Assembly: GCA_035578155.1 (NCBI GenBank)
Contig: JAPWDM010000005.1
Span: 28,698,108 to 28,762,107 of the forward strand
Direction: 5' to 3'
Origin: Brachynemurus nebulosus
Taxonomy: Eukaryota > Arthropoda > Insecta > Neuroptera > Myrmeleontidae
Length of the DNA: 64,000 bases
In this document: piece by piece, positions 32,430 to 43,055 of the stretch
Numbering within the stretch: the stretch's first letter is position 1
How the letters are laid out: every line of letters starts with the position of its first letter
Translations under genes and position numbers: made by a program
The notes under the pieces: model-generated
Database searches by the model: none
What the model was told of the DNA's origin: nothing
What the model saw: only the letters and a program-made list of their open reading frames with translations

Positions 32430-35400
32430 ATACCCCTGTCGCAGCATCTGCATAACATAGCGAATTTCCAAATTTTGGGGACTGGCGGATCTCATCTAAG
32501 AACTGTACCTATTTAAAATAGTTTAGCTTTCTAAGAGTAAAAGATTTTTTAAAATCGGCTGGGTAATTAGTTTTGATATTTTTGGAACCCAAGAACCCGA
32601 ACGGACTTTGTGCAGCATAGTTGTATCCATCTAAAATAATTTAGTTCTCTAACAGTGAAAAAATTTTCAAAATCGGTCGGTTAGTTTATTTTTTACAATA
32701 ATGGGAACAGTAAACCCTGGCGGAAATCATACAACATAACCTTTATTCATCTAAAATAATTTTAGTAAAAAGTTTATCCTAACAGTAAAAAACGGGTCCT
32801 AGGGATCTCATATAACTTATGGTAGTTCGTAAGGTTCTTGTGGACATCATTTAATTACTTAATGAATTCAAATACTTTAACTTACTAACGGTGAAAAAAT
32901 TTTCAAAATTTTCGACATTCGCTAAAAAAATCATTGAAAAATATTTGATATGTTTCGATCAATTAATGGTCAACATCAGCAAATAAAAGTTACTAAAATC
33001 GAAGAAAAGAATGAGTTATTTGTCCGTAGAAATTAAAATACAAATTCTGAAAACGAGCAAAGAAATATTGAAAAAACTAGATCGGCAAAACATTCTGACA
33101 AATAACACTACCCAACTAATACTTGCCAATTTGAATGAAACTTAACATACTTATTAAACAGCGAAAAATATTAAATACGTGTTTTTTTATTTCGGCTAAA
33201 TACGCTTTTTAGGGGTAGAAAACACCATTCAACCTCTGTAGATGAAAACAGTTATAGCTAAATATTTTTGAAACGGCATATTTTTTGAAAAAAGGGCTGA
33301 GTACCAAATTTGTAGAATTTAAAGCGATGCACTTGATAGTGACCCTGAAATCGATTTTCAAGGTCAGTTGAAAATGATTAGCCATTGCCGAACTTTGACC
33401 ATATCCTGTACCTATAAGCAGTAATTTCATGTATTGACTCAATCTATCTTCAAAATTGATTTGTTGGGTTATTTTTCTAAAATAAAAAAAATAAAAACCT
33501 GACGAAATGAAAAAATAGGCGCAAATTTATAGAAAAAATTAGAAGAAAACATTTTTGTAAGTAATTTTAGAAGTTAAGAAAAGATTTAATATCACTCCAA
33601 TTGTAAGTTAAACATTAACTTTATGTTATATTAGAAATTTTCAAAATTTTTTAAAATTTTTATTGCTACTCTATAGTTATCATATTAGGAATTAAATTCA
33701 ACATATGATTAACTATTATTTTTCCGATTGCGATTGAGCAAGTATTTTTCAAAATTACTTCTTGATCACTTATTTTCTATCTTGCATGTGAAATTCGTTC
33801 GAATATACTTTGAACCATTTAGGGATGAAAAGTAAACTACTCCTTTTGAAAAATATTAAATGATTTTCAAATGACTTTGGAAATTGACCTCAAGGTCAAC
33901 TTCAAAGTCAAGTGCATCACGAGAGTCAAGTGCTTCAAGATCATCAAGTGCATCACTTTGAACTCTATAACTTTGGTCCTAAGCACTTTTTTCAGAAAAT
34001 ATATCGTACCATAATCCACTTCTATGTTGATTCCTGGTCTCTTTTCCTGCGTTTCTAATATTTATGTCAATAAAAAATGTGCTACCGTAGACAAGGATGA
34101 ATAGGTACGCATTCCGACTTCACACCGTATTTTTTTGTATTTATTTTATGAGTACCTAATCTTTAATATATTAAAAATTTACGCGAAGATGGTCACTTTA
34201 TCAGCAGTATCCAAAAAAATTTAAAAATATCGGTGGTTTTTGAAAAATTAACGAAAAGCGTATAATTTCTTCTCTATGAAAAATTGGGGTCAAAAGAGAC
34301 GAGAAAAGAGTAAATGGGGACAACCCGTAGGGTCGACCAAAATTGAAATTCTAATATAAAATAATTTCGAACTTTTTGTATTTATACATTCAAAAAAGAA
34401 ATAATAGGTACTTGATGATTTTCTGTAAAAATAAACGTAGAATCTAAAATAAAGTTTATATACTCCTGTCGTTTACCCCTAAGTTTATATTCCTCCTATT
34501 CTTATTTTAGTTCAAAAAATAATTTTTCAAAAGACTAAGACATAATAATTAATAACAGTGAGATTCTACGTCCATTTTCAGACTTTTGTTTATTAAATTG
34601 CGTAAAAGCTAGTAAATGCAATAACAGATATGATGAATTTATAAGGATTTTCTTGTACTACAAAATCTTAAAAATATGGAAACGCGTACTTTTTTTTCGT
34701 TAATTGTGTTTTATTCTTTTGCACAAAATTTTAAAAATACTTTATTTTCTTAAGAAAGGGAGGCAACTTTAGTCACAGATATGCCTATGAACAGTTTTTG
34801 GTAATCCGGGAAAAACGAAAACACTTTTTAAAATTTTTTTATTGTTAAAATCGAAATGTTCTTTTAAAGAGGGTTAAAATTACCACATTTTATATTAAAA
34901 TTTTAACACAATCACTCCCTAATTAACGAGCCTTACTTAATATTAGCAAATTGAGAAAAAACACGTCAATTAGATTTTTTTACACAGATTTTATTTGTTA
35001 TATAATTCAAAAGGATATTTTAAAAATGTGTATGAATGGCTTTCATTAAATAAATTTCAATATATTTTCCATTTATTTTAACAGTGGAATGTCCTTATTA
35101 GTGGCTATACTTTCGGCTTGGAGCGAATTAGACGAAGATTTTCTTCTAAAACCAAATTTAATAATTAATTAAAGAAATAAAAAAAAATTTGTGGATTTCC
35201 TACCGTTCAAATATAATCTTTATTGTATGTAAAAATGTTATTACATTTTTTCAAAAAACTGTAAGTAAACTGTAAAATTTTCTTTACAAATATGTTAAAA
35301 TAGAGAAATGTTTCCTTTTTAATTTATTTTTAACTCTTTTTAAATGATTCACTTTAAAATTTTTTAATATTTCTTAATCGAAATTTCATAAAAGAATGTG

Positions 35401-36132
35401 TCAAAATTTAAAAAAATTTTTCTTTGTTAAAAAAAAAAATTGAATGTGCAAAATTATTTAATATTAGAATGCTCTGATTATACAATTCTAATCATAACTG
35501 TATTGTCAATTGGATAAAAAATTACGTAAAAATATTATTGTTTGAATATGATTTAACGTAATTTTTATACGATTGAAGCAAACTCTTATTAATTTTAGGA
35601 AGGTGTAAATATAATCTAAATTCTGATCATATCACATAACAGATATCGTCGGGATTTTTTTTGTAAAAAAAAATGGAACAGAGATACATTATAAAAACAT
35701 TTAACTGACAGAGAAATAGAATATAGCCGAATCGTTAAATTGGATTAAAAAAATCATGACACGCTACTTATAAAGCGGCTTTTTTCGAATTTAGCTCGCA
35801 AAAAATGAGACAGAAAAAAAAAGAATGCGAGTGCGAGTGAAATGGAGAACGACATATTTCCTAGTTTTTCTCGAAAAGTAAGTAATTTAGAGCAACGGTA
35901 TAAAAACATTTTTTATGCGTTTTACCTTTTACAATGGCTTAGTGTAAAAAAAAATTTGAAAAATTGCTTAATTCTGGCAAAAAACTCATTTTGTTGACAA
36001 AAAACGCCCGGAAAACCTACTTCTGGGCATCCGACGTGTCTGGCTAACGAACTCATCCAACGATTTGGAAAATCGAATTCGCACACAAAATTTCATAAGC
36101 ATTAAACGCTTCGTTCGAGAGTTATCGCGCGG

Positions 36133-36210
<78 letters not shown>

Positions 36211-36335
36211 TTTAGTGAATATCATTTTCGTATTCTAGGGACCTCAAAACATATTTCTGATATGGTCTCGGGCTTAGGTCGCACCATGACACCTGGCGTA
36301 AAAGCTGAATTTCCAGTTTTGGAAATTCGCTAAAA
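32430..36335 (-). mobile_element. Large non-autonomous family, copy 2 (3.9 kb, inverted)
   Basis: It begins ATACCCCTGTCGCAGC and ends GGAAATTCGCTAAAA. It is nearly identical to the reverse complement of copy 1; differences seen include a few substitutions (for example near 34255 against 23790, and 34887 against 23163) and a longer (TA)n. The 77-codon frame at 33209-33442 (minus) is identical to that at 24606-24839, which reflects youth rather than selection. Subterminal 117-bp repeats lie at about 32470-32920. The flanks differ from those of copy 1 right up to the ends, so this is an independent insertion rather than a larger segmental duplication. Confidence 0.75.
36137..36207. repeat. (TA)n microsatellite in copy 2
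   Basis: About 35 TA units, longer than the 25 in the otherwise near-identical copy 1. This shows repeat-length change since the two copies separated. Confidence 0.98.
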
Positions 36336-36809
36336 TTTAGTTAAGTTTAAATATAAATAGATATCAAAAGGTGGATGTTATAATCTTAAACGTTACTGTT
36401 TTCCTCTAAGTTTGTTTCTTATTTATATTCTAAAGTGTACGACCCGTAACACCCGTTACAGAGAATGACCCTAGCGTACTTGACTAGAGTCTAAATGATT
36501 CTAAACGCTTTGTTCTTACGTGTGCAAATTCGTCTACTTATTGAACTTAACGATACGTTTATTACATTAGTGCTTGATTAACGTTTAATTAAACAGTTAT
36601 CACCTTTTTGAATTTCAAATGTTATCGAGTGCTTGTGAAACACTACTACGTATGACAAACTTTTGTTTGCATTTAAACACACGCAGTATTCATATGTTCA
36701 CTTATCTTGCACCTAAACTGAAACTTTAAGCACTCGATTTCTTTGGTTAGTATGATCAAAATCCAAATGTAAATTAAAAATCACAAAGTGATTGAAAAAA
36801 TTATCAAAC

Positions 36810-36881
36810 TGAATCGTCTGGGAATCGAACACAGGATCTCCCGGTAGCTAGCCAGGTGTCTTGCCACTAGACCAACAATCC
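36810..36881 (-). ncRNA. tRNA-like region of repeat copy S2
   Basis: On the minus strand: acceptor GGATTGT against ACGATTC, D-arm GTCT/AGAC around AGTGGCA, anticodon arm CCTGG CTAGCTA CCGGG (triplet AGC), T-arm CTGTG TTCGATT CCCAG with one mismatch, and box B GTTCGATTCC. It is part of an interspersed repeat with a conserved leader and tail, so it is more likely a tRNA-derived retroelement than a tRNA gene. Confidence 0.6.
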
Positions 36882-37170
36882 TCTGTTCGACAAACGCTCC
36901 AATCCGATAACCATTCAAGCACCTATGTGTATTGGTACTCTCTCTAATACGAGAAACAGTTACAATTTTTCAATTTCAAATATTATCGAGTGCTTGTGAA
37001 ACACTACTACGTATGACAAACTTTTGTTTGCATTTAAACACGTAGTAGTGTCTCACAAGCACTCGATAATATTTGAAATTGAAAAATTGTAACTGTTTCT
37101 CGTATTAGAGAGAGTATCAATACACATAGGTGGTTGAATGGTTATCGGATTGGGGCGTCTGTCGAACAGA

Positions 37171-37241
37171 GGATTGTTGGTCTAGTGGAAGACACCTGGC
37201 TAGTTACCGGGAGATCCTGGGTTCAATTCCCAGATGATCCA
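37171..37241 (+). ncRNA. tRNA-like region of repeat copy S1 (fully foldable)
   Basis: A complete cloverleaf can be drawn. The acceptor GGATTGT pairs with ATGATCC (two wobbles). The D-stem GTCT/AGAC encloses a short AGTGGA loop. The anticodon stem CCTGG/CCGGG encloses CTAGTTA, giving the triplet AGT. The T-stem CTGGG/CCCAG encloses TTCAATT. Box A (TGGTCTAGTGG) and box B (GGTTCAATTCC) fit RNA polymerase III promoters. The same unit occurs inverted next door and, decayed, at 13.8 and 45.1 kb, with a shared tail. A SINE-type repeat is therefore favoured over a functional tRNA-Thr. Confidence 0.6.
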
Positions 37242-37279
37242 GTTTGATAATTTTTTCAATCACTTTGTGATTTTTAAGT

Positions 37280-37734
37280 TATCACCTTATTAAAATAAAT
37301 ATCAACTTGTGCATATTAGACGTACATATATTATTTAAGTAAGTAATGAGTATCTATATAATGGAGTTACACGCGGCAAAAGGTAGAAGGTTATATAGCC
37401 AGATACCTATCTACCATGTATAGACACTAAATAATGGAAATACCAATAAAGTGAACTATTTATCCAATTACTTGTTTTAAAAGTTTTAATTTAACAACAC
37501 AAAATGGGAACGCACATAATTGTAATTGACTGTGAAAAAGAATTTATGTCTTAATAATAGTAGTAGGTATGTACTGCCATCTATACGTTATTTAAAAATT
37601 CACTCTCTCACACACTTCTCTCTTACACTAGTTAAAAATATTGGATTTTATCAAGATTGACTTGATATATTATGCAAACAGATTAACCAGATTTGTTAAT
37701 TTCCCTGTTTTCAAATGTATAACTTACAAGTAAA
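37280..37734. other. AT-rich stretch without recognised features
   Basis: Nothing beyond short A/T-rich words is seen between the tRNA-like pair and the next repeat. Confidence 0.45.
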
Positions 37735-38727
37735 GGTCCCGAGATCGGACCCATCGATTTTGATGAAACTTAGATGTGTTGTAGATCACTAAAAAATAAG
37801 CGAAAAGTATTTTTTTGATCTGCCGAAAAAGAGTTTGAAGGGATGAAATCTCCCTTCAAAAATTGTGGTAAAAATATAATTTTTCAAATATATCGAAAAC
37901 GGTAAGAGATAGAGGAAAAGTTTAAATTGGTGATATTGTTCGTTTTTAATGAGCTAAGTACCTATTGATATACAACTTGTTCAAATTATATCAACAATGG
38001 TGGTTGAAAGTTAAAATTTATGAGTTAATTGTGCGAAAACGGGGTGAAAAATAAAAACAATATTAAAATTTTGTTTGCAGATTTCAAATCTACCTAGAAA
38101 AATCGAAGTGACCTGTTTTTGTTCAATTTCCTAATATTAAGTCTAAGGGTAGTTATCTAGGGGGTAACTATGTCGACATAATCGTACTATTTGAGAAACT
38201 CAAGAACCAAAAATTTCTTCTTCATGGGAAATAATTTAAGACAATTAGAATAAATTTGTGCCACGCCGTCATTGGCAAGATACATATTTTTTGTTTTCAA
38301 GTACGGAAATTTTATTTCAAGATGAGATCCACTTCATGGTTTTTGATATTTTCCTACAGGCCTAATGATATCGTAACTATAGCTTAAATTTCAGGAACCC
38401 AAAGGAGTTGAGATAAACACAAGCTTACATAAACGATGCGGTGGTGGTTAGAGCAAAGAAGAGAGAGACACCTCTCCGTTCAAAATTTTACTTGTGGTTG
38501 CATCCCAAGTTGTTACTTTTTAGAATAGAAATCACAAAACACAAAAGGTAAATTACTTTCTTGTCACTTACAAATTAAGCAATCCAGGGACCAAATAAAA
38601 TTACAAGAAATCAAGTTGTGGAACAGATAACGCCTAAACTTAATTTACCTTTTTAATATCAGTTAAAACGAAAATTTCTACACATAAAAACATTAAAATT
38701 AATTGCAAGAAACATCGTCTCGGGACC
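37735..38727 (+). repeat. Possible element with GGTCCCGAGA ends, related to the 12-kb foldback
   Basis: GGTCCCGAGA at 37735 is mirrored by TCTCGGGACC ending at 38727. The inverted match is only about 10-11 bp and no duplication is evident. Independently, 37760-37985 is clearly similar to an arm of the foldback at 12065-12285 (shared GATTTTGATGAAACTT, AAGAGATAGAGGAAAA and TTTAAATTG). The homology is firm; the boundaries are not. Confidence 0.4.
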
Positions 38728-39354
38728 ATTCCCACCTAAGGCAGTCCGGGCAAAAGCAAAAAAAATGTCATTAATTGTCAGAATCTTTTTCTACTCCACT
38801 ATCTCGGTAATTGGTAAAGTGATTTATATATTTTTACATCTTTTATTCATTACTTAATTTTCATATCTATCCTCTGCTAGTCTGCTGTTTCACTGGCTGA
38901 CGGACACCGTTTCTGTTGTCACATAAAATACAAAAGTATAAATAAAAAAAAGTTGATAAAACCGTAGAATAAAATAATTAATCCATTTGTTGCTTGACAC
39001 GAATAAATGCACCTTTGAAAGTTAGATGTGCTGTTGTAACTATAATCTATTTCACTTAAATTTAAGCATGATTCATCACTTACGAATTTAAGGAATTCTC
39101 GTTTTCTTAGCTTTATCTCTTTCATTGTTGCAGATGCGTAAATTTTAAGTTTGCAGTTTGTTTTTACGAAAGAATAGGAGATTGTTTTCTTTCGAATATA
39201 AGAATTATTTGATTTTCTAACGATGATTCATGTTCAGTTGTATTTGAAACGGGGCATACTTCTACATATATTCCTTGGTTTAAAGACTTAAACAGACTTA
39301 TTAAACTATAGAAATATAATAAAGAGAGAAAATTTGTTTGTATGTCCGAAATAG
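38728..39354. other. AT-rich stretch without recognised features
   Basis: No supported repeat or gene. A 68-codon minus-strand frame (38919-39125) has a hydrophobic C-terminus but no other distinguishing feature. Confidence 0.4.
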
Positions 39355-39680
39355 TAAGAGAACTGGTCTGATTTTAAAAATTTTTCCACGGTTAGGGAGT
39401 TTAACTATTCCAGGTAAACATAGGTAATACTATATGAGGTTCCCTGGAACCCTAAGGACTTCCAGAACACTTAAAGAGAACTACCCAATTAATTAAAAAA
39501 AATTTTCACTATTAGACAATTAAATTATTCTAAATTCACACAATCTGTTATATGAGATTATGAGGCCCCGCGAGATACCGAGGACCCAAAAAGCATCCAA
39601 AGTAAATTATCCAAACGATTTTGAATATTGTTTTGCCATTGGGAAGCTTGAGTTCTATTATATTTCGTTGCCTAGGATTT
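39355..39680 (+). repeat. Decayed tail fragment of the large family
   Basis: Three degraded 117-bp units are seen (TGATTTTAAAAATTTTTCCA at about 39369, then near 39490 and 39610). Each has a GTTAG..A..T.AACTATT-like continuation and a GAGGTYCC/GAGATTATGAGG word, as in the subterminal repeats of copies 1-3. The end motif GACAGGGGTAT is missing. Confidence 0.5.
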
Positions 39681-40157
39681 TAGAGAAATTTTTTCTCAAA
39701 TACTATTGAATTGTGAGAGAAGTTAATCTGAGGTCAAAATCGTCCAGTCCTGGTGATTATGGACCACTTAGTAGTAAGGCCATAGTGATTATGGACAACT
39801 GGGTAGTAAAGTAAGTCCTAGTGATTAAGGGTCACTAAAATAGCAAAATTAATTTCGATTCTCTATAGCATTTGAATTACAAAGGTGTTGGAATATAGTA
39901 TTTTTCATTGCATTTTTTCTTTGGCTATTATTCATAAATAATTATATATCAGTCCCCTATCATCTACTGACCTCAACCCCTCCCTTTCGAAATGGACGGG
40001 AATTGCACAAAAAAAAATTACTTCCGGCGCAATCTCTATTTAAAAGTTCCTTAGCGAGCCAAACTTTGAATTTCAAAAAAAAAAGAAATATTCTTCATCA
40101 ACTTGATAAATATCAACTTGAAACTTTATGTGAGTTAATGTCTTATCTGAAACTATC
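39681..40157. other. Low-complexity flank
   Basis: A short imperfect repeat of GTGATTATGGACNACTNRGTAGTAA lies at about 39750-39815. Nothing else is seen. Confidence 0.4.
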
Positions 40158-40165
40158 ATTTAGAT

Positions 40166-40957
40166 CAGGGCTTCTTAACCTTTTTTCACTCGCGACCCCA
40201 AATAGAGATATATAAGTATTTTGTAAGCATTTATAGATTAGGTAACTATATCCAGTTGAACCTGGATAAGCGAGAGTTGAAGGGACCGCAATCTATTTTT
40301 CTTTTATAGAGGTTTCTTACTAACCCGAGTTTCTAACTTACAGAAGTACGGGAGAGGATTATCTCACTTATAGAGATCTAGAAAAAACACAACCAATATG
40401 TTTTGAGAAACATGCATGTATTGTATGGATACTACTTACTTGAATAATATACATATACATATATTAGGACATAGATTATTATTAGACATATATTTGGACA
40501 TAGATCAGCTTACAAAAAAAAAAGAAAAAAAATGCTATTTGAATAGAAAATGAGTTTCTCGAATTATAAGAAAACAAAAACATAAGCACATTCAGGCATT
40601 CTAATAAAATATGTATGTTTTTTGAAATTTAAGAATGAGTCATAAATATCAAATGTTAAATACGTTTAACTGTCGCTTATAGCGGTACAGGCAATTAGCA
40701 GTCTCAGTTATAGAGGTCCACGACCGAAAAACGATTCTCACTTATACAGGTTTTTGTTTCTCACTCATAGAGGTTTTAGTGGTAAAGTTATGGGACCTGG
40801 CAATTACTCTCACTTACCGAATTTTCTCGCTTACCCAGTTCTCCTTTATCCAGGTTTGACTGTATATACATTTGTATAAAAACTTTTTCGCTATGACCCC
40901 AAGATTTCGCTAAGCGACCACAAATGGGGTCGTGACCCAATGTCTTAAGAAGCCCTG
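40166..40957. mobile_element. hAT element, 792 bp, with perfect 8-bp TSD
   Basis: It starts CAGGGCTTCTTAACC and ends TTAAGAAGCCCTG; subterminal CGCGACCCCAAAT and its counterpart ATGGGGTCGTGACCC extend the inverted similarity. ATTTAGAT flanks both sides exactly (40158-40165 and 40958-40965). No transposase is encoded. Most of its length (40253-40862) is a second element nested inside, so the hAT part proper is only about 180 bp. Confidence 0.95.
40253..40862. mobile_element. pogo/Tigger-like MITE nested in the hAT element
   Basis: The left end CAGTTGAACCTGGATAAGCG and, reversed, the right end CAGTCAAACCTGGATAAAGG match at 17 of the first 20 positions. Inside are multiple words of the type CTCACTTATAGAGGT on both sides. 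CAGT(C/T)(A/G)AACCTGGATAA is the kind of terminus carried by pogo/Tigger elements of the Tc1/mariner superfamily. TA follows the right end (40863-40864). The left TA is offset by two bases (TATATC), perhaps through mutation. No coding capacity. Confidence 0.8.
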
Positions 40958-40965
40958 ATTTAGAT

Positions 40966-42589
40966 CATTTTTCAGTAAAATTTATGAGGACGATAAAATC
41001 GTCGGAATTTCGGGTCATTTTTAACCACTGATTCTAGTCCAATTTCTAACCGTCTTAGCTCTCTATAAGCTTTTGATGCTGTTTAGAGACAAATTTATTC
41101 TTATCAACATTCAACGAAATAAACATAAAAAATAATTTTCTATGACGTACATAAGTTAAAATTAGTAACGTTGATAAAATATTTAAAAAAATATTGAGCC
41201 AGGCAGGACAACACAACAACAAAAAAACTGCGGGGGTATAATTTAACTTTGATAATAGGGATAAAACCGTCCATATAAATATTATAGGATAGACACACAT
41301 TGAAATTTAGTAGACATACATTTGGGACCGTTTCAAACCCATAAAGTTATTATTTTATTTTCAAACAATTCCCCAGACATCTCAGCAACGAATGGCCATA
41401 GAAAATGACTACTGCATTGTTTTTTATCGCATGTTCGTTTGACGTCATAACGCTTTTCTTATGTGTTGTGTATGAAATGAAATACAGAACTCATTAAAAA
41501 AAAAATTTTTAATAGATGATTTTTTCTAACAGGGTAAATTTAACATTTCAATCCAGTACGTTTTATGATTTCATACCTAAAAAGCAAAAAACGAATTTCT
41601 ATGATGAGAGATGAAATAGCATTACCGCAAAAGAGTACATGAAAAGTGTTTTTCTCTTCAAGTATGACCCATTTTCAAAATATTTTCAAAGTGTTTCTTC
41701 AGTTGCAAAACCTTGTATTTTCAATTCTAAAACTTCAATTATATTTCGTAGACTTAGAATGAATGAAAAATCTCAAAAGAAAGCCCAACCAGAAAACAAT
41801 CCCACCATTACTGTGTGAAAAAAAGGGGAAAAAATTTTCCTCCCGTTATTTTACCTCCAGTGCGAGCAGTATAGTCACTGTTTATCAAAATGGTTCATAT
41901 ATGAAGGTCAGGCACCTTTCATGTACTCTTATGCGGAACTTATTACCTTTGGTAATATTTTTGGTACTGCCATCAGTAGTAATGTTATCTGTAAAACTGA
42001 AAAACTGATTCTTCGAATGAAAACAAATTCATCGTTAAATTCAAATAAATTAAAAAAAAGAAACGTAATCAATGTTTGGTGTATGGAAAAAGAGAAAGTG
42101 TTTGGAAAAGTGAAATTGGAAAAGAGATTCTTCTTCGCAATTTTATAAATAGGAGAAAAACATGAAGAAAAATAAAAAAAAAACATTTTCACCATCAACA
42201 AGATCGGTACTGTACCTACCACCTGTATATGATCCCCCTATACGATACGAATATATGGCGGTACTAAGAGATTTGTCCGTCGAACTACATTTCACCAAAT
42301 CAAAGTTTATCATTCCAATTCCATTATGTATGTGATTCTTAGACTTTCACATACAGATTTATTTTCGAAATGGCACATCACCGAACCAAATGTATAATAA
42401 ACAGTATCGTCAGTATTACCGTTGTACAGAATGTGCTGTATTCATTCGTTTTTCACAATACGAATTAGCTTTTTGTATAGCTTGACGAATTTTCCATGAC
42501 TTACTTTTGATGGCATGACTTCGTATCACATAAAATATACTTCAGTTTAATAAATAGAATTTCTAAAATATCGGAATAATGGTTTATAT
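40966..42589. other. AT-rich stretch without recognised features
   Basis: Several overlapping frames on both strands at 41763-42222 (75-97 codons) are lysine- and phenylalanine-rich with no domain; I see no reason to call any of them. No repeats matched elsewhere. Confidence 0.4.
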
Positions 42590-42947
42590 CGACCCCCAGG
42601 GGATCGATATATACCTGCAAGAGTCCATGGCAAGGGAAGAACAAATTGGAGGTTTGTGAGATGTAAATGGGAGTCTATACAACAGCAAAGTAGACATATA
42701 GCGGGTTTTGCGCACCGTAAAATGAGAAGTTAGTGACTGGTAACCTTTTTTTTGCTCTCCACCTGCATTTTGCTTTCCCAAATGGTCCTAAAGTGAGAAG
42801 CTAGTGACTGGTGACCTTTTTTCTTAGGCTCGCCACTTCCATTTATCCGGAGTTACATTTTCGAAAGTTATTCTTGAATCAGAATTTCTTCAGGGGGTCT
42901 ATCTAAAACCAAGTGGTCTACGGTACAAAAAAATTTGGGAACCACTG
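42590..42947. mobile_element. Truncated hAT MITE related to 11340-11596
   Basis: It shares GATGTAAATGG.GTCTAT, AACAGNAAAGTAGA and the right terminus TTTGGGAACCACTG with the complete copy at 11340-11596. The left CAGTGGTTCC end is missing. It contains an internal duplication (GAGAAGYTAGTGACTGGTRA at about 42724 and 42796). The right end abuts the start of a dispersed repeat at 42948. Confidence 0.7.
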
Positions 42948-43055
42948 CTCTAAAACGCAAAATGTGCGTGAAATTGTTCATTTTGGAAGGAAAATATTTT
43001 TATTTTTAAAAAGTGATCTTTATGTTTCCGCAACGTTAGTAGTCTCGAGAGCGAA
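42948..43055 (+). repeat. Dispersed repeat fragment, partner of 21039-21150
   Basis: CTCTAAAACGCAAAATGTGC and the following TTTTGGAAGGAAAA and TTTCCGCAACGTTAGTAGT blocks match 21039-21150 in the same orientation. It begins exactly where the truncated hAT MITE ends. Confidence 0.6.

Larger units (their letters stand above)
30253..36471. mobile_element. TA-flanked host element (GGGTCATTC ends) with two nested insertions
   Basis: GGGGGTCATTCCATTTCGTA at 30253 and, reversed, GGGTCATTCTCTGTAACGGG ending at 36471 share a GGGTCATTC start and a later CGTACAC word. TA lies at both edges (30251-30252 and 36472-36473). GTAACACCCGTTAC words occur inside only near its two ends and around the nested pieces. 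Removing the foldback at 31128-32050 and copy 2 of the large family (32430-36335) leaves about 1.4 kb, a normal size for a Tc1/mariner-type derivative. No host transposase was recognised. Boundaries are inferred from short TIRs. Confidence 0.5.
36781..37279. repeat. Inverted pair of tRNA-derived repeats (~233-bp arms)
   Basis: The left arm 36781-37012 and right arm 37041-37279 are reverse complements with few mismatches, around a 28-bp spacer. Each arm holds one repeat: a ~115-bp leading block (GTAACTGTTTCTCGTATTAG core), a tRNA-like region and a tail (CAGTTTGATAATTTTTTCAA). A 60-bp piece of the spacer side (CGAGTGCTTGTGAAACACTA onward) is also present as a direct repeat at about 36620-36682. 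Confidence 0.8.

Noticed and set aside
24606..33442. Identical 77-codon frames at 24606-24839 (+) and 33209-33442 (-), suggesting a conserved gene
   Set aside because: They lie in two near-identical copies of one repeat, so identity reflects recent duplication of DNA. The frame has no domain and is absent from copy 3.
37171..37241. Functional tRNA-Thr (AGT) gene
   Set aside because: It folds well, but it is one of at least four related copies with a shared leader and tail; the adjacent inverted copy has triplet AGC, and the D-loop is short. A tRNA-derived repeat is more likely.
41763..42222. Overlapping frames on both strands as a small gene cluster
   Set aside because: No domain, strong lysine/phenylalanine bias from AT-rich DNA, and frames on both strands are mutually exclusive.
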